A stretch of DNA of 64,000 nucleotides, taken from assembly GCF_011745365.1 (NCBI RefSeq), contig NW_024468915.1, positions 62,001 through 126,000 of the forward strand, read 5' to 3'. The stretch comes from Cryphonectria parasitica EP155. Its lineage: Eukaryota; Ascomycota; Sordariomycetes; Diaporthales; Cryphonectriaceae. Below, piece after piece: positions 11,406 to 22,016 of the stretch. A program made the position numbers and the translations under genes. Below the pieces are notes generated by a model, which saw nothing but the letters and a program-made list of their open reading frames with translations, ran no database searches and was not told the DNA's origin. Numbering within the stretch: the stretch's first letter is position 1; the number at the start of each line of letters is the position of its first letter.

Positions 11406-12416
11406 TTAATCTTGACGGACAGATCGCTTCTCGGTGCTCGTTTTCTCCCAGAGTAGCTTTTCCCGGAGCACATCGACCGTCTCTACGAAGCCGACTAACA
11501 TGATCCTCTGACCGCTGATAACCTCGGCACCGGCGTCTGAAATGTACATAAAATACTCAGTTAGTTGTGGACGCATGCAAACCCTATTGATGAGATAATT
11601 GATGAGATAATCGTTGCCCATTCTCTTTGGTGTAGACTCACGTTCCAAACCTGCGTCATGCATCAAAAGGTCACCCTGCTGGACTCGGAAGGTCTCGCCA
11701 GACCCCTGGAAAAAGGTGCCGCCGCCCTCAAATGCATCGTGGTGGTTGAGCAGAAGCGAGAAGCTCAGTAGACACCCGTCGCTGTGGATGGCAAGCGAAG
11801 CCTGCTTGGAGGGTATGGGATAATATGGGACCATGTGATCTTGCCTTGCTGCGGATTGCCCTCCACAGTAGCACACAACGAACAGGTCTTTGAGCCCCAG
11901 GTCCTGTGGTCGAAAGCCAGTCATCCTGGCTAGGGGTTGTAGAACACGGTCCGAGACCCATGTCAAGACAAGATTGCCAACAGTTTCGCCCGTGGTGGTG
12001 TCACGCGGGAGACCAAGGTCAGAGACTGGCACGTCGGTAGTGGCAAACTTCTCGTGCCGGTCCCTCTGCAGCCCACCCCGCCTCTGAGCATAATCGACGA
12101 CTGCAGAGATGAGCAGCTCGCATTCCTCGAGGCTGAACACGCGCGAGAGGCGTGTAGGCTGGAGGCGCTGGCCAGAGAGGACATATGCGATCCGGTTCTG
12201 CGCACATGTCCGCTGGGACGGCGGTGGAAGCCGAGCAAGTTTTTTCCGGCGTGCCAGCTCGGCGCGCTGCTGAAGAGATGACTTCACATCGCTGGAGGGA
12301 TCGTCGACCTGGTCGCTGAAGAGATCAAAATCCTCGTCCAACTCCTCTTCCTTTCCGTCCTCCTCCTCCTTCTCGAGGTGATTAGGATGATCTGCCCTTG
12401 GAGGAGGTGTTGTCAT
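11406..12416 (-). CDS. 2-oxoglutarate-Fe(II) dioxygenase (prolyl 4-hydroxylase-like)
   Basis: Predicted 301 residues from exons complement of 12416-11642 and 11536-11406. It should use Fe(II), O2 and 2-oxoglutarate to hydroxylate a protein or small molecule. The double-stranded beta-helix core carries HSD (His211, Asp213) in LAIHSDGCLLSFSLLLN, the FEGGGTFF turn, the third ligand His259 in LEHAGAEVISGQR and Arg269 for 2-oxoglutarate. His259 is created by the splice (C from exon 1, AC from exon 2). The first about 65 residues are low-complexity and acidic (EEEDGKEEELDEDFD), then basic, with no signal peptide, so the protein is probably nuclear or cytosolic. The ATG at 12416 is the first in frame. 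Substrate unknown. Divergent from the FKBP gene. Confidence 0.88.
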   Translation of the reverse strand: MTTPPPRADHPNHLEKEEEDGKEEELDEDFDLFSDQVDDPSSDVKSSLQQRAELARRKKLARLPPPSQRTCAQNRIAYVLSGQRLQPTRLSRVFSLEECELLISAVVDYAQRRGGLQRDRHEKFATTDVPVSDLGLPRDTTTGETVGNLVLTWVSDRVLQPLARMTGFRPQDLGLKDLFVVCYCGGQSAARQDHMVPYYPIPSKQASLAIHSDGCLLSFSLLLNHHDAFEGGGTFFQGSGETFRVQQGDLLMHDAGLERESTPKRMGNDYLINYLINRVCMRPQLTEYFMYISDAGAEVISGQRIMLVGFVETVDVLREKLLWEKTSTEKRSVRQD

Positions 12417-13222
12417 CCTCTGGAACGCGCGAGATGGTGGCAATAATGATAGGTATAGGTGTATGTGCAAAGATCGAACCGATTTTGGCTGGGCAGCTCA
12501 GAGCTAGTAATTGATTAATTACTAGCAGAACTTGCATCTGAACATTTTAACCAGGACTCGGAAATGTTTTCCCAAGCAATCAATTCTTTACAATCCATCC
12601 AGTACCCAATTGCCATGCTCATCCTACTGTGAAACGATGATGGATTATGGTACCTAGTGTTGCATAAATGTATTGATGACACAAGTTGATTGCTCCTCTT
12701 TTTCTTCTTCTTTGCTTCTACCCGTTTTTTTCTTACACCAATTTACTTGAGGCGCATGTTTCATCAAACCCGACATGCTAGAGGTGCTGGGTCTTTACAG
12801 CATTGTGATGACTAAAGGTGCTGTAGGTGCCTGATTGGGCTCCTGTAGAGGAGCCCCCTTTCGGCATGGAGCTGCTAATGTACCTGCTAATGTACCTGCT
12901 AATGTACCCCACCGTACCGGGCAGCTCTGGAGAACTACCCTGCATAATTGGTCAATGGGAACATGCACCAACCTATCTCTAGACCCTTGACAGGACAACG
13001 TCGCTTCTACTGTAGTGGAGCTTGCCATTATCCATCTTGACCACTACTACAGTACATCACCACCACATTTCCCAACTCTTCAGCACCCGCCCCGTCTCGA
13101 CCTTCCCTTCTTGCACGGCATAACCAAAGCTGCAGACAAACGTTTGCGTTTCCCCCGACCAAGAACCACTCGACACAGCAACCATTTCAATCAACCGCTC
13201 ACCGACAGTTATAACCAACAAG
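12417..13222. promoter_or_regulatory. Shared divergent promoter region with 12-bp triple repeat
   Basis: About 800 bp lie between the start codons of the dioxygenase (-) and the FKBP gene (+), so both promoters must be here. A perfect three-copy 12-bp tandem repeat lies at 12872-12907. The segment just upstream of 13223 is C- and CA-rich. No gene is seen. Confidence 0.5.
12872..12907. repeat. 12-bp tandem repeat x3
   Basis: Three identical head-to-tail copies of CTGCTAATGTAC in the divergent promoter between the dioxygenase and FKBP genes. Regular spacing of about one helical turn could present repeated protein-binding sites on one DNA face, but this is inference. Confidence 0.9.
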
Positions 13223-14152
13223 ATGCAGCGAATCCTGGTGACACTCTCGCTCCTGGCCTCGGCCGCTGTGGGCGTCCTCGCCTCTGGCGACGAGCTCAAG
13301 ATCGATGTCACGCTCCCCGTCGAGTGCGAGCGCAAGACGCAATCCGGCGACAAGGTCTCCATGCACTACAGGGGCACCCTCGAGAACGGCAACAAGTTCG
13401 ATGCCAGTACGTCGTACCCTACTCTGCTGCGAACTCTGCCTGCATGCTGTTGGAAGACAACTGCTAATGCATGTCCCACCTCTTTTTCTAGGCTACGATC
13501 GGGGGACTCCCTTCACCTTCAAGCTCGGAAGCGGACAGGTTATCAAGGGGTTCGTACATCAACAGGATCTGCTCTGAGAGAAAGAAGAAGAAATACCCCA
13601 GAAAACCATGTCGGACTCTAACACTTTGGTGGTGGGACAGCTGGGATGAGGGCCTGCTGGATATGTGCATTGGAGAGAAAAGGTTCGTTCCCTTGGCGCG
13701 TGATTTATATCGACAGGATCTGTCCCCGTGCTGCATTAGGCTACAGACTGACTCCTTCTTTTCCTCTACCAGGACTCTGACCATCCCTCCGAGCAAGGGA
13801 TATGGCCAGCGAGCCATGGGACCAATTCCTGCCGGATCGACTCTGAGTATGTCTTGTTTTATCGACCCCCCCCCCCCGGGGATATTTGCATGTGCTTTAC
13901 ATGCTCGTGTCCTTGTTCTGACCAATCGCGCTGCTAGTCTTCGAGACGGAGCTGATCGGCATTGACGGCGTCCCCAAGCCGGAGTCAATCGTGACCAAGG
14001 AGACACCAGCGGCCACAACGGAGACCCCTGCGGAGGAGGCCACGCAGAACAACATTGTCGGCAAGATCACCGAGAAGTTGGGCGAGGCGGTCAACGTTGT
14101 CAAGAGTATGCTGAAGGACGTCGACGACGTCGAGGAGAAGGCTGAGCTGTAG
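13223..14152 (+). CDS. FKBP-type peptidyl-prolyl isomerase, ER/secretory (FKBP2/FKBP22-like)
   Basis: Catalyses cis-trans isomerisation of prolyl bonds, probably assisting folding in the endoplasmic reticulum. Five exons (13223-13406, 13492-13549, 13641-13682, 13773-13846, 13938-14152) give 190 residues. A signal peptide (about residues 1-21, [16 protein letters not shown]) leads into the FKBP fold. Core motifs recovered by splicing include [44 protein letters not shown] (active-site Trp), IPPSKGYG and IFETELIGI, joined in correct order. A C-terminal tail of about 60 residues is Thr/Glu-rich then acidic/basic, as in Neurospora FKBP22. It ends KAEL rather than KDEL or HDEL. Introns 2 and 3 both use donor GTTCGT. 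Intron 4 contains a run of 12 C. Confidence 0.92.
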
Positions 14153-15085
14153 AAGGCATTGACTGGAACCCTGCTACTGGCTGTTGCTGGTTGGCAGTGT
14201 CACCTGCCAATCTCTTGATTTGATATAGACTCCCTGCTGAGAGAGAGGCGCCTGGGTCTCAATCGATGGGGGTATCAAAAAAGAATTCATGCGTTTGGTG
14301 TGACGCGAGAGGTCCTCCTCCGTCGACTCGTTGGGTTTGCCCGAAGGAGGAGAAGGAGGGGCCCCGGGAGGGGGGATGCGGAAGGCGGTGTTTGACAAGC
14401 ACGCTCGTGGCTTGAAGTAGCCTCTCTGCTTGCGCTTGAGTAGTATATTTGGTACTGCAACTATGCTTGTCAGGTTAAGGTTGCCTCCAAGTCGGTGAGG
14501 AGCTGGGCTGGCCTTTTGACACGAATATGTCCCTCCTGTGCATGTGATTCTTCATTTGTCATATCAGAGTATTTCACAAGATCTCTGCAAATTGATGAGA
14601 TGAGACTTCGTTATACAACCGTGCGTCTTCGTGGTCTATACTCAATACAGGCCGGTATTGATGAGATTACCCTTGAGTGATAATTATTTCATTTCGACTG
14701 AAAACAAGTAGAGATAGGATCGCTTTCCCATTACACCCATTACCATGGCCATTTGACAGAGACTGACAAGGTAAACCTACTTCACGAGTACTTGGAGTCC
14801 CTTTTAGATCTGGAATCAGAAGTATTGAGACTGCACGAGATGAATCGCATCTAGAATGCCAACTCGATCTTTTTTTTTCTTTTTTTTTCTTTCCTTTTGA
14901 ATGGGTCACAGCAAGTACATATGTATGTAAGGATATATGTATGGTCAACGTAGAAACATTTTCACTAGGACATGTTTTCTCATTTCAACGATCGCATTAT
15001 TGTTGATTGATTTTCTATCTGTACGGTCAACGTCGATTGATCTGTCTAAGATTAGAGTCTATACTATAATAAATGAGAGAACCTT
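14153..15085. other. Convergent intergenic region
   Basis: Lies between the 3' ends of the FKBP gene and the dynamin-GT2 gene. Only short, unrecognised frames occur. T-rich runs interrupted by C are found at 14869-14892. Confidence 0.5.
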
Positions 15086-18000
15086 TTACCAGGTAAACTT
15101 CATCAATGCTGGGTTCAACAACACTGGCAACAGGAAATGACTGAAAATAATGCATGCCAGCGGGAAAATAGCAATGAGCTGGTCGATTCTCCAGAGATAG
15201 GGAAAGACGTAGACGCCGCAGAGGATCAAAGCGGTCATGGCGATGCAAAAGATGAAGACAAATTTGAAGCGACGGGCGATGATGGGCATCTCAATGAAAA
15301 AAGAGGTGTCAGTGACCTCTTTGGCGGTGGCGCCCCAGCTCATATCGATGGAGAACATGTGGCATAGGATAGCCTGGCAGACGTGCATAGAGATGCCGCC
15401 GAGAAAGATGAAGAGAAGCGGCACCCAGCGAAAGCAGATCCAGATCTGATGAATCAGGCTGCATTGTTCACCGCGATAGCGAACTATGGCAAGAGCGAGG
15501 TTTCCAGCGCCAGAGAAGACAACAATCAAGGCGACCCAGACGCGCCAGCTGTTCATGTAGTAGTGGTCGAGGTGGCCATTGAGCCAGCCGATGAGAAAGT
15601 AGTTGAGAAGCGTGCCGATCCATGCGTAGCCGATGGCGTAGTAGGTTCCGATATAAGCGAGGATGGTGATCTTGGAGCCCAGAGGCATATTGGAGAAGAT
15701 GAAGCGCAGAAAGAGGGGCGTAAAAGGCCCGCGTTTCCACCAGAACTTGATGGGGTGGAAGAGAAGCTCGTTACAGCCGTAGGCATATTTCTCCCAGCGG
15801 GCGAGTTCGTCGTAGACGGTCAGAGACACGCCTTCCTTGAACCCATCCCCGCAGTAGGCACCTAGGCGGATGTGGTAGCCCATGGTCTGGAGACGGAGAG
15901 AAATATCAAAGTCTTCCGAGACATGCGACTCGGACCAGAACTTTTCATACGGCGTGGTGGAGTTGGGATCTTTCTCGTCGGGTGACAGGCTCCCCTCATC
16001 GTCGTGTGCGTTGTCTTCTTCCTTGAAACTGACTTCTTGTAACGCGGACCAGCGGAGAAAAGCATTGTGGCCGACAAAGGGAGAGACGTCACCATTGGCG
16101 ACGGCGTAGCGGATAGCAGTATAGATGAGATTGGTGAAGAAAGTGATACCAGTTTCAAAGTAACTGGTCGTCACGTTCATGACGCCCGAGGAGAACTGGA
16201 TGATGGCGACTTGAGGGGATTCTTCGAGCTCGCTGACCGCATCGATCATGCATTCCTCAGGGATACGCGTGTCTGAGTCGACAATCAGGATGTAATCACC
16301 AACGCGAATATCTCCTTCTGCCCAGGCCCGGCCCAGTTCTTCATCGAGCACCCCGGAGAGGCATTTCTGGTACGCTTCCTCTTCCTCGGTCTGTGTCCAA
16401 GCTACACTGCGATCAACCTTGACCAGCTTGTCTTCCACCTTCAGACTGATGCCGAGAGCATAGTTCATGTTGGACGCCTTCTTGAACTTGCCCCGCCGGA
16501 TGAACCTTTGCAGTCCCTCACCGCTGGGATTGTGTTTTGGCCGAGCCACCCAGCCGATCTTGTGGGCCACGTAGTATGCGCGTCGTTCTGCAGCCTCTTC
16601 CGGTGAAAGTAACTGCATGCCGTCGTCGTTCATGAAAATGTTGGCAGTACCGCCATGAGACTCATAGTTGCGGATTGCTGCTTCGAGTGACTCTACGGTT
16701 GGTTCAATGACGGCTTTGAGGCCTTCTTTGTAGACAGGACACTGAATGGTGACATGCGGCAGTGGTCCGTTCTTGATATGGAGGCGCTTTACAGGATTCG
16801 CCGAGTAGAATTTTGAGTTGACCTTCAACTGACTGACGGGACCGAGGAGTTGAAAGATGGTGTTGATGAGAGATTGGCAAAAGAACTATTATTATGCAAG
16901 AGAGTCAGCTCAGGAATTATGACATGTCCACAATTGGCAACACAGAAGAAGGGACCACCACCCATTAGGATTTCTAGAGACGAACTTACCAAACTGACAA
17001 AGATTTGCGGCAGCGCAGTCAGTAGCAAGAAGATACGAGACCAGCTGCCGTCAGTGGCAATCTCTTGTGCCAGTGCCTGACAGCCTAGTCCGACCAGGGT
17101 CAGGACAAGGGCTACCGTCAAGGCTACGGTAACAGCGTTGATGAGGTATGTCGGTCGTTTCTTGATCGAACCCTCCTCTAGATCTAGGTTCTCCTGGCTA
17201 CTGTTTGTCTCGTCCACCTCGGAAATGGGCTCAGACACCGAGTGGAATCGATCATAGCTGTATCGATTCTCTTCCGTCATTGCCTTTGTATGATCGATGC
17301 TGTCCGTAAAGTGCAAGCCCACAGGTGGTTCTATCATGCTCTGGATCTTCTGCACCAAGATGTCAATGTTGTCTTGCAGCATGTTGTTGGTGATGTCCCC
17401 AATACATTCTCTGAGTGGAGCAATCCCAGCCTGGCTTTGGCTGAGCTTGTTCCAAGGGTCACACGAGAAGAAGGCATTCTCGGTTGCGTTTCGCTGAGCA
17501 AGGTCACGCCCATCACGCCGTTCTTGCAGAGACCGGTTCTTGACAGCGAGCCACCCTTGCTGTAGATAGTGCTCCTTGTTTTGCAGAATCCTCAGAACCT
17601 GCAAGGGAATTGTCTACAGTTAGCTGAAATCAAACATAAAGACGACGACAATAACCACTACTAGGACGATTGGGCTCACTCTTTTCTCATCACCTTGCTG
17701 GATCGCGTCACATTTGGTCAGGACCCCGACTGTCCGATGGCCTTTTGGATCAACGGCTTGCGTGAATTCCAGAACCTCTTGGTTTCCTATTTGGTTTGTA
17801 GCATCTATCACAGCTCTGAGTAATGTCATTGTCAGCATATTTCACGTCGGTCCGTACTGCTTGTGTGCCATCGGAAACGGACTCACAATATGATCGAGTG
17901 CGGTTCATTGATGTACTCCATCACCAGACTTTTGATAGCGTTGATCTCAAGCATGTTATGAGTTGAGGAACCTGGAGACGGCGTGTCAGAGTCGCCTCGG

Positions 18001-18766
18001 CCAGTTTGGGATCAAGAGCAAGCGTAGCGGCACATACTGCGCATGAGTCCAGGGAAGTCAATAACGCTGAAATTGTGAACTTGAGGTCCCGAAATCTCGA
18101 GAACGAGGACATTGTCGGAGAATTGTCGGTCATTATCAAGTCCTGCATCATCTCCAGTGCCACTGGAGTCGTCTATCATGATGTCCATATGGTCGGCAGC
18201 CTACAGTATCATTAGCAAAAGGGGAGGATGCAACGTAGTTGATAAGCTTCATGAACGAGTAAATTACCTGGTGCAAAATTCCGATGAGATCATCTCCTGT
18301 GAAGGGTCCATCGTGAAACACCTCGAAACTCTCCAGGTGTTTAATGGCCGCCTCATATTGACTATCGAGTGGCCCAGGGAGAATATGTGCCTTCACAATG
18401 GGCTTCTCGCCTATCGTGCGCTTGAACTGTGTGTGAATGGCGAAATTGGACCATGGTAGTTTTGATGCTGGAAAGGACAGTCCAGTCAAAGCTTCGAACA
18501 CTGATGTTTTGCCACTGGCCTTGTCCCCGATGATGGCAATCTAGAGACGATTTCTTCAGCATTAAATCATATTTATGCCATCAGCACTTGGGACGTACCT
18601 TGGGTAGAAATGTCGCATCCTTCAGTGTCATCCCATGCAACCTATCAAAGAGCTCACCGACGTTCAGCTCCTCGTGGTAGCCGCCGCCGCTGACGGCCAT
18701 CGTCGGCGTCCTTGAACCTGACATGCTCACGCCTAAGTTCTTCACACTGGGAGCCTTGCTGTGCAT
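15086..18766 (-). CDS. Fusion of dynamin-like GTPase domain with processive family-2 glycosyltransferase
   Basis: Seven exons, complement of 18766-18599, 18540-18268, 18200-18038, 17971-17887, 17815-17680, 17598-16990 and 16885-15086, join without a stop to 1077 residues. Residues about 45-370 are a dynamin-type G domain: G1 GDKASGKTS (61-69), G3 DFPG (195-198), G4 TKCD (263-266), then QNKEHYLQQGWLAVKNRS. It stops at the base of the stalk, with no full middle domain or GED. An acidic linker (382-425) and two membrane helices (about 424-451, 461-490) precede a GT2 domain with DDG (565-567), DSD (681-683), SEDFD (801-805) and ELARW (838-842, the QxxRW position), then several membrane helices. 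The GT2 part resembles fungal cellulose-synthase-like enzymes that extrude polysaccharide. Exon 6 carries both G-domain and GT2 N-terminal sequence in one frame. A separate GT2 start at the internal ATG 17280 is the main alternative. Confidence 0.82.
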
Positions 18767-19724
18767 TGTGCTGATGGCAGAGGAGAAAGATGGAACCTCC
18801 AGAGGCTACGGCTTGAAGTCATGGCATTTACGCTTCCATTCAAGTCGGCTATCGCTGCTCATGAATGGGTTGTGCAGAGAATTTGAGACACAACTACAAG
18901 CTTGTACAATCAGTTTTCCACGATGATAGTTCTCGAGTCATCATTCCTCGTGGCAATTTTTTGGGACAATCGCCAACTTTCATTTACCCGACATGAACTT
19001 ATGACAGGGTCGCTATCCGACTTGGATTCTTCTTGGGATTCGCTATACAAGCATGAAGAATTGTCCGGAACAGGAAAGGCTTGCCGCCCAGAACTTTTGA
19101 GATTGTCCGCAAACGTCGTGAAAATAGCAACAGTCGATTTGGCACCCGTGACGCTAGCAAAAGAAACTCCGATGACAGTAGTCTAGTCTATCTTTGATTT
19201 TGGGTCAGATCCACTTGGGCAACAGTTGAGTGAGGTCGCGTCACTGAAGAAATAGTGTAAACGGTGGGGCGATAGAGACGACCGCATCGGCTTCTTCGTA
19301 GGACTTCAACATATGTGAATGGATTCTGTTCTCGAAAAGTTGATAATTTCACGACGGCCGTCTTACAAATACATGAGGAGACTCGGTCAACATGAGCTCT
19401 CGAGTGAACACGTAATCAGATAATAGACAATAAACTCCCGAGCAATTTTTCTTGCAAAGTGCCTGAAAGCCAACAGTAAATGCTTAGTATGTATGTATGT
19501 CGCGCCTCTGCGGAGGATTCAGTGAACGGCTTTCTGAAGACCATGTTTTGCAGCTCAATGCAAAGTCTACATAGTCATCTAAATATCCGTATTGTTCGCG
19601 AGTCTGTGGTCATCAATCCATGATTCAATCCTCGGCCACCGTCTTCAGACGCCAGAATGCAAACGTTTCAATCAAGTCTTTGCATGAAAAGTTGATATTT
19701 TTTTCCTGTTTCATCTTACGAAGC
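18767..19724. other. Intergenic region between GT2 fusion and GH128 genes
   Basis: Presumed promoter of the dynamin-GT2 gene on its left and 3' flank of the GH128 gene on its right. Short frames on both strands near 18902-19186 resemble nothing known; a further 5' exon of the fusion gene cannot be excluded. Confidence 0.4.
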
Positions 19725-20796
19725 TTATAAAATTATTGCCAAAACGCCAATCCCCACAAAAGAAAGGAAATTCGGTGCTGCGATGGACTTCGCACCGGAC
19801 ATTGTTGTCACCAACGCTGGTACAGTGTACGTTGGTGTAGGGGCAGTCATGGTGGTGTTGGAGGCGACAGTGACATTGTCCGGCTTGACCCCTGTGGCAT
19901 TGCCTCCCAGGTACCAACTCCCTATATCTGTCAAATTCCCGTAAGAATTCAACATGGCGACATTCAAGCCGACATTGGATGTGGATGACCTAAAAGAGCC
20001 AAAGTAGGAATAATGAGTGACGTTTCTGGTCAGAGCCTGGGTTAGTATCGATGTTGGTCGTTAATAGTGTGGGCAGAAAGGGGTGAACGTACTCATTCGT
20101 GTCCAGGTAATTCAGGGTTGTTTGGAAGAAGTCTTGCGTTTCGTTTAGACTCGCGTTGTCCAATGCGAATTCGGTTACCCATATCTTCTTGTCTGGATAG
20201 ATGGTCAAGACGTCCGCGATATGGCTGGTCAACCCATCGAAGCTGCCATACCAATGTATAGGGATGAAGTCGAAGGTGCAGCCACCGTCACAAGCCTCTG
20301 TGAAGTTGGACAACCAAGTGAATCCAGAGGAACCACCAGTTACAGCTGGGGCCCCGAGAGAGATGCCCAACTTCGCCAGGGGTTCCATCTGCTTCTTCCA
20401 GTACTTTGCGGCATCAGACGGGTCGATGTCGCTGCCTCCAGTGTCTGCTGTATTATCCGGTTCGTTGAAGCCCATAGCATAGGTGATGTTTCTTCCTTGG
20501 ACGACCTGCGCCGTCACGTTTTCGAGGAAGGTTGTGTCGCTGAAACTCGAGGGGGCACCCCATAACATGGGCACAAACTCTAGTGATGAATGGTTCACAT
20601 ATTCTGGATTCGGGTACATCTTGTAGTTGTAGTACCACGTCAGATCGTTTCCTGGTCGAATCCATATCTGGTTATCCTCTGGGTAGTTGGAATTGGGTAT
20701 ATAGATCAAACCACGCTTGGTAGAGGTGTGGAACTGCGATGTTATGGCGGCAGCAAGCATGGGCAGCAGGCCCAGAAACAACGATATGCACAGCAT
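19725..20796 (-). CDS. GH128 (Asl1-like) cell-wall glucanase, GPI-type
   Basis: Glycosyl hydrolase catalytic-core protein of the alkali-sensitive-linkage (Asl1) type; characterised GH128 enzymes are endo-beta-1,3-glucanases. Exons complement of 20796-20089 and 20036-19725 give 339 residues. A signal peptide (about 1-17) is followed by a TIM-barrel domain with WGAP (79-82), the general acid/base Glu112 in GFNEPD, HWYG (181-184) and the likely nucleophile Glu209 in IWVTEFAL. After the splice, SYFGSFRSSTSNVGLNVAML closes the domain. A Thr/Ser/Asn-rich tail with many N-glycosylation sites and a hydrophobic end (FLSFVGIGVLAIIL) suggests a GPI anchor. The intron donor is GTTCAC; the nearby GTACGT gives a stop with either candidate acceptor, so I chose GTTCAC. 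It lies between two other polysaccharide-related genes on the same strand. Confidence 0.85.
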
Positions 20797-22016
20797 TGCT
20801 AAAACAACTCCTCTTTAAGACAACAGGATGGTGTGGAAGGACATGACTGTCAGAATATGTTCATGAGCGCAAGACGGGGTACGGCTAGTATAATTAGGTG
20901 GAGGGTTAATAATCGGAATGACATTTTGAGATAGGGTCTGAGTGGCAAAGGCATAGTATACACATCCGACCTAGACCTTTTGATGACCTCGTCAAGTGTC
21001 TGCAACAAGTTCTCGGACCGACACAGCATGGTGGGCCCGAGTCAAAGGGTCTTTCTCGATAGCAGCTTGGGCAGAGAGCACGGCGTACAGAAGTGATGGG
21101 GCGCGGGTATCGAATTCTGCCCAGCATATCCGAATCTGACTCGTTGACTAGTTGCATAGTAGTAGTCGAAGCTGGTCATTCGTCGTCAGAGACAAAATAG
21201 GTAGTTTTGCGACAAGAGACAAAAAAAAAAAAAAAAAAAAACTATAGCGGGAAAAACCGTAAGATACATATTAGCCCGCGAATCCACACCATAAGGTTGT
21301 TTTTCAAAAGAAGAGTATGATCATTATCTGCAAACGGAACCGGGAAGTGGGACAAGTCAAGTGGTGATATCCCGGACCGAGTCATTTCTCCTTCTCTCTC
21401 ACTCTCACCAAAGACACCAAAGACAAGATGTCTGCCACCTTTTAATAGTCTGCAAACGGAATACAATGTGAAAAACTATCGGTTCAAAACTGGAGCCGCT
21501 CTTGCATTGCTTGTCCCGACATTATGGGACTGGAGGAAAATCCCGTCATCGGGCACTAATTTGGTGAGATCCGACCCGCTCATTTTTGACCGGATGATAA
21601 CAGATGTGAAAAGATACTATAATAGTCTGACATACTGAAAGTGACAATCAGTAGCCTCGAATGCTAAATTAATTAGACTGGGCTTTTTTAACTATTATGT
21701 GGCGTGGAATTCAAGCCCGGGTTATGCCCGGCTACGTAGGCACAATAAGGCTTAACTCTTTGGTCAGAGGCTTAAAATTTGATGGAAGGGACTGGGGGAA
21801 AAATGAGGAAAGGGGGGGGGGGAGAGAGAGAGAGAGAGAGATGAAGAAAAGAGGAATTGACGATGGCCGCGTTGGAACAAGTCATCTATGAAGAGTAACT
21901 TATACGTGTATAATGTGCAACAATTGTATGAAAGAGTTACAGCAATTGACATTTGGGCTGCTTGAATCAAGATCGAAAGCAACGCTCTAATTATTCAAGA
22001 ACAAAAATATTCATCT
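20797..22016. other. Intergenic region with simple repeats
   Basis: Promoter side of the GH128 gene and 3' side of the GH16 gene. It holds a run of 21 A at 21221-21241 and a G-run/AG repeat at 21812-21841. No gene is recognised. Confidence 0.5.
21812..21841. repeat. G11 followed by (AG)n microsatellite
   Basis: A run of 11 G passes directly into about nine AG dinucleotides, making a purine-only stretch of about 30 bp on the top strand. Such tracts can form triplex or quadruplex structures; no function is shown. Confidence 0.85.

Noticed and set aside
15383..15865. Plus-strand frame of 160 codons
   Set aside because: Antisense to the GT2 coding exon; no recognisable protein.
17278..17280. 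Separate GT2 gene starting at the internal ATG 17280
   Set aside because: Possible, but it would leave the dynamin part without its own stop codon or 3' end; the uninterrupted frame and clean upstream splicing favour one gene. Kept as the main alternative.
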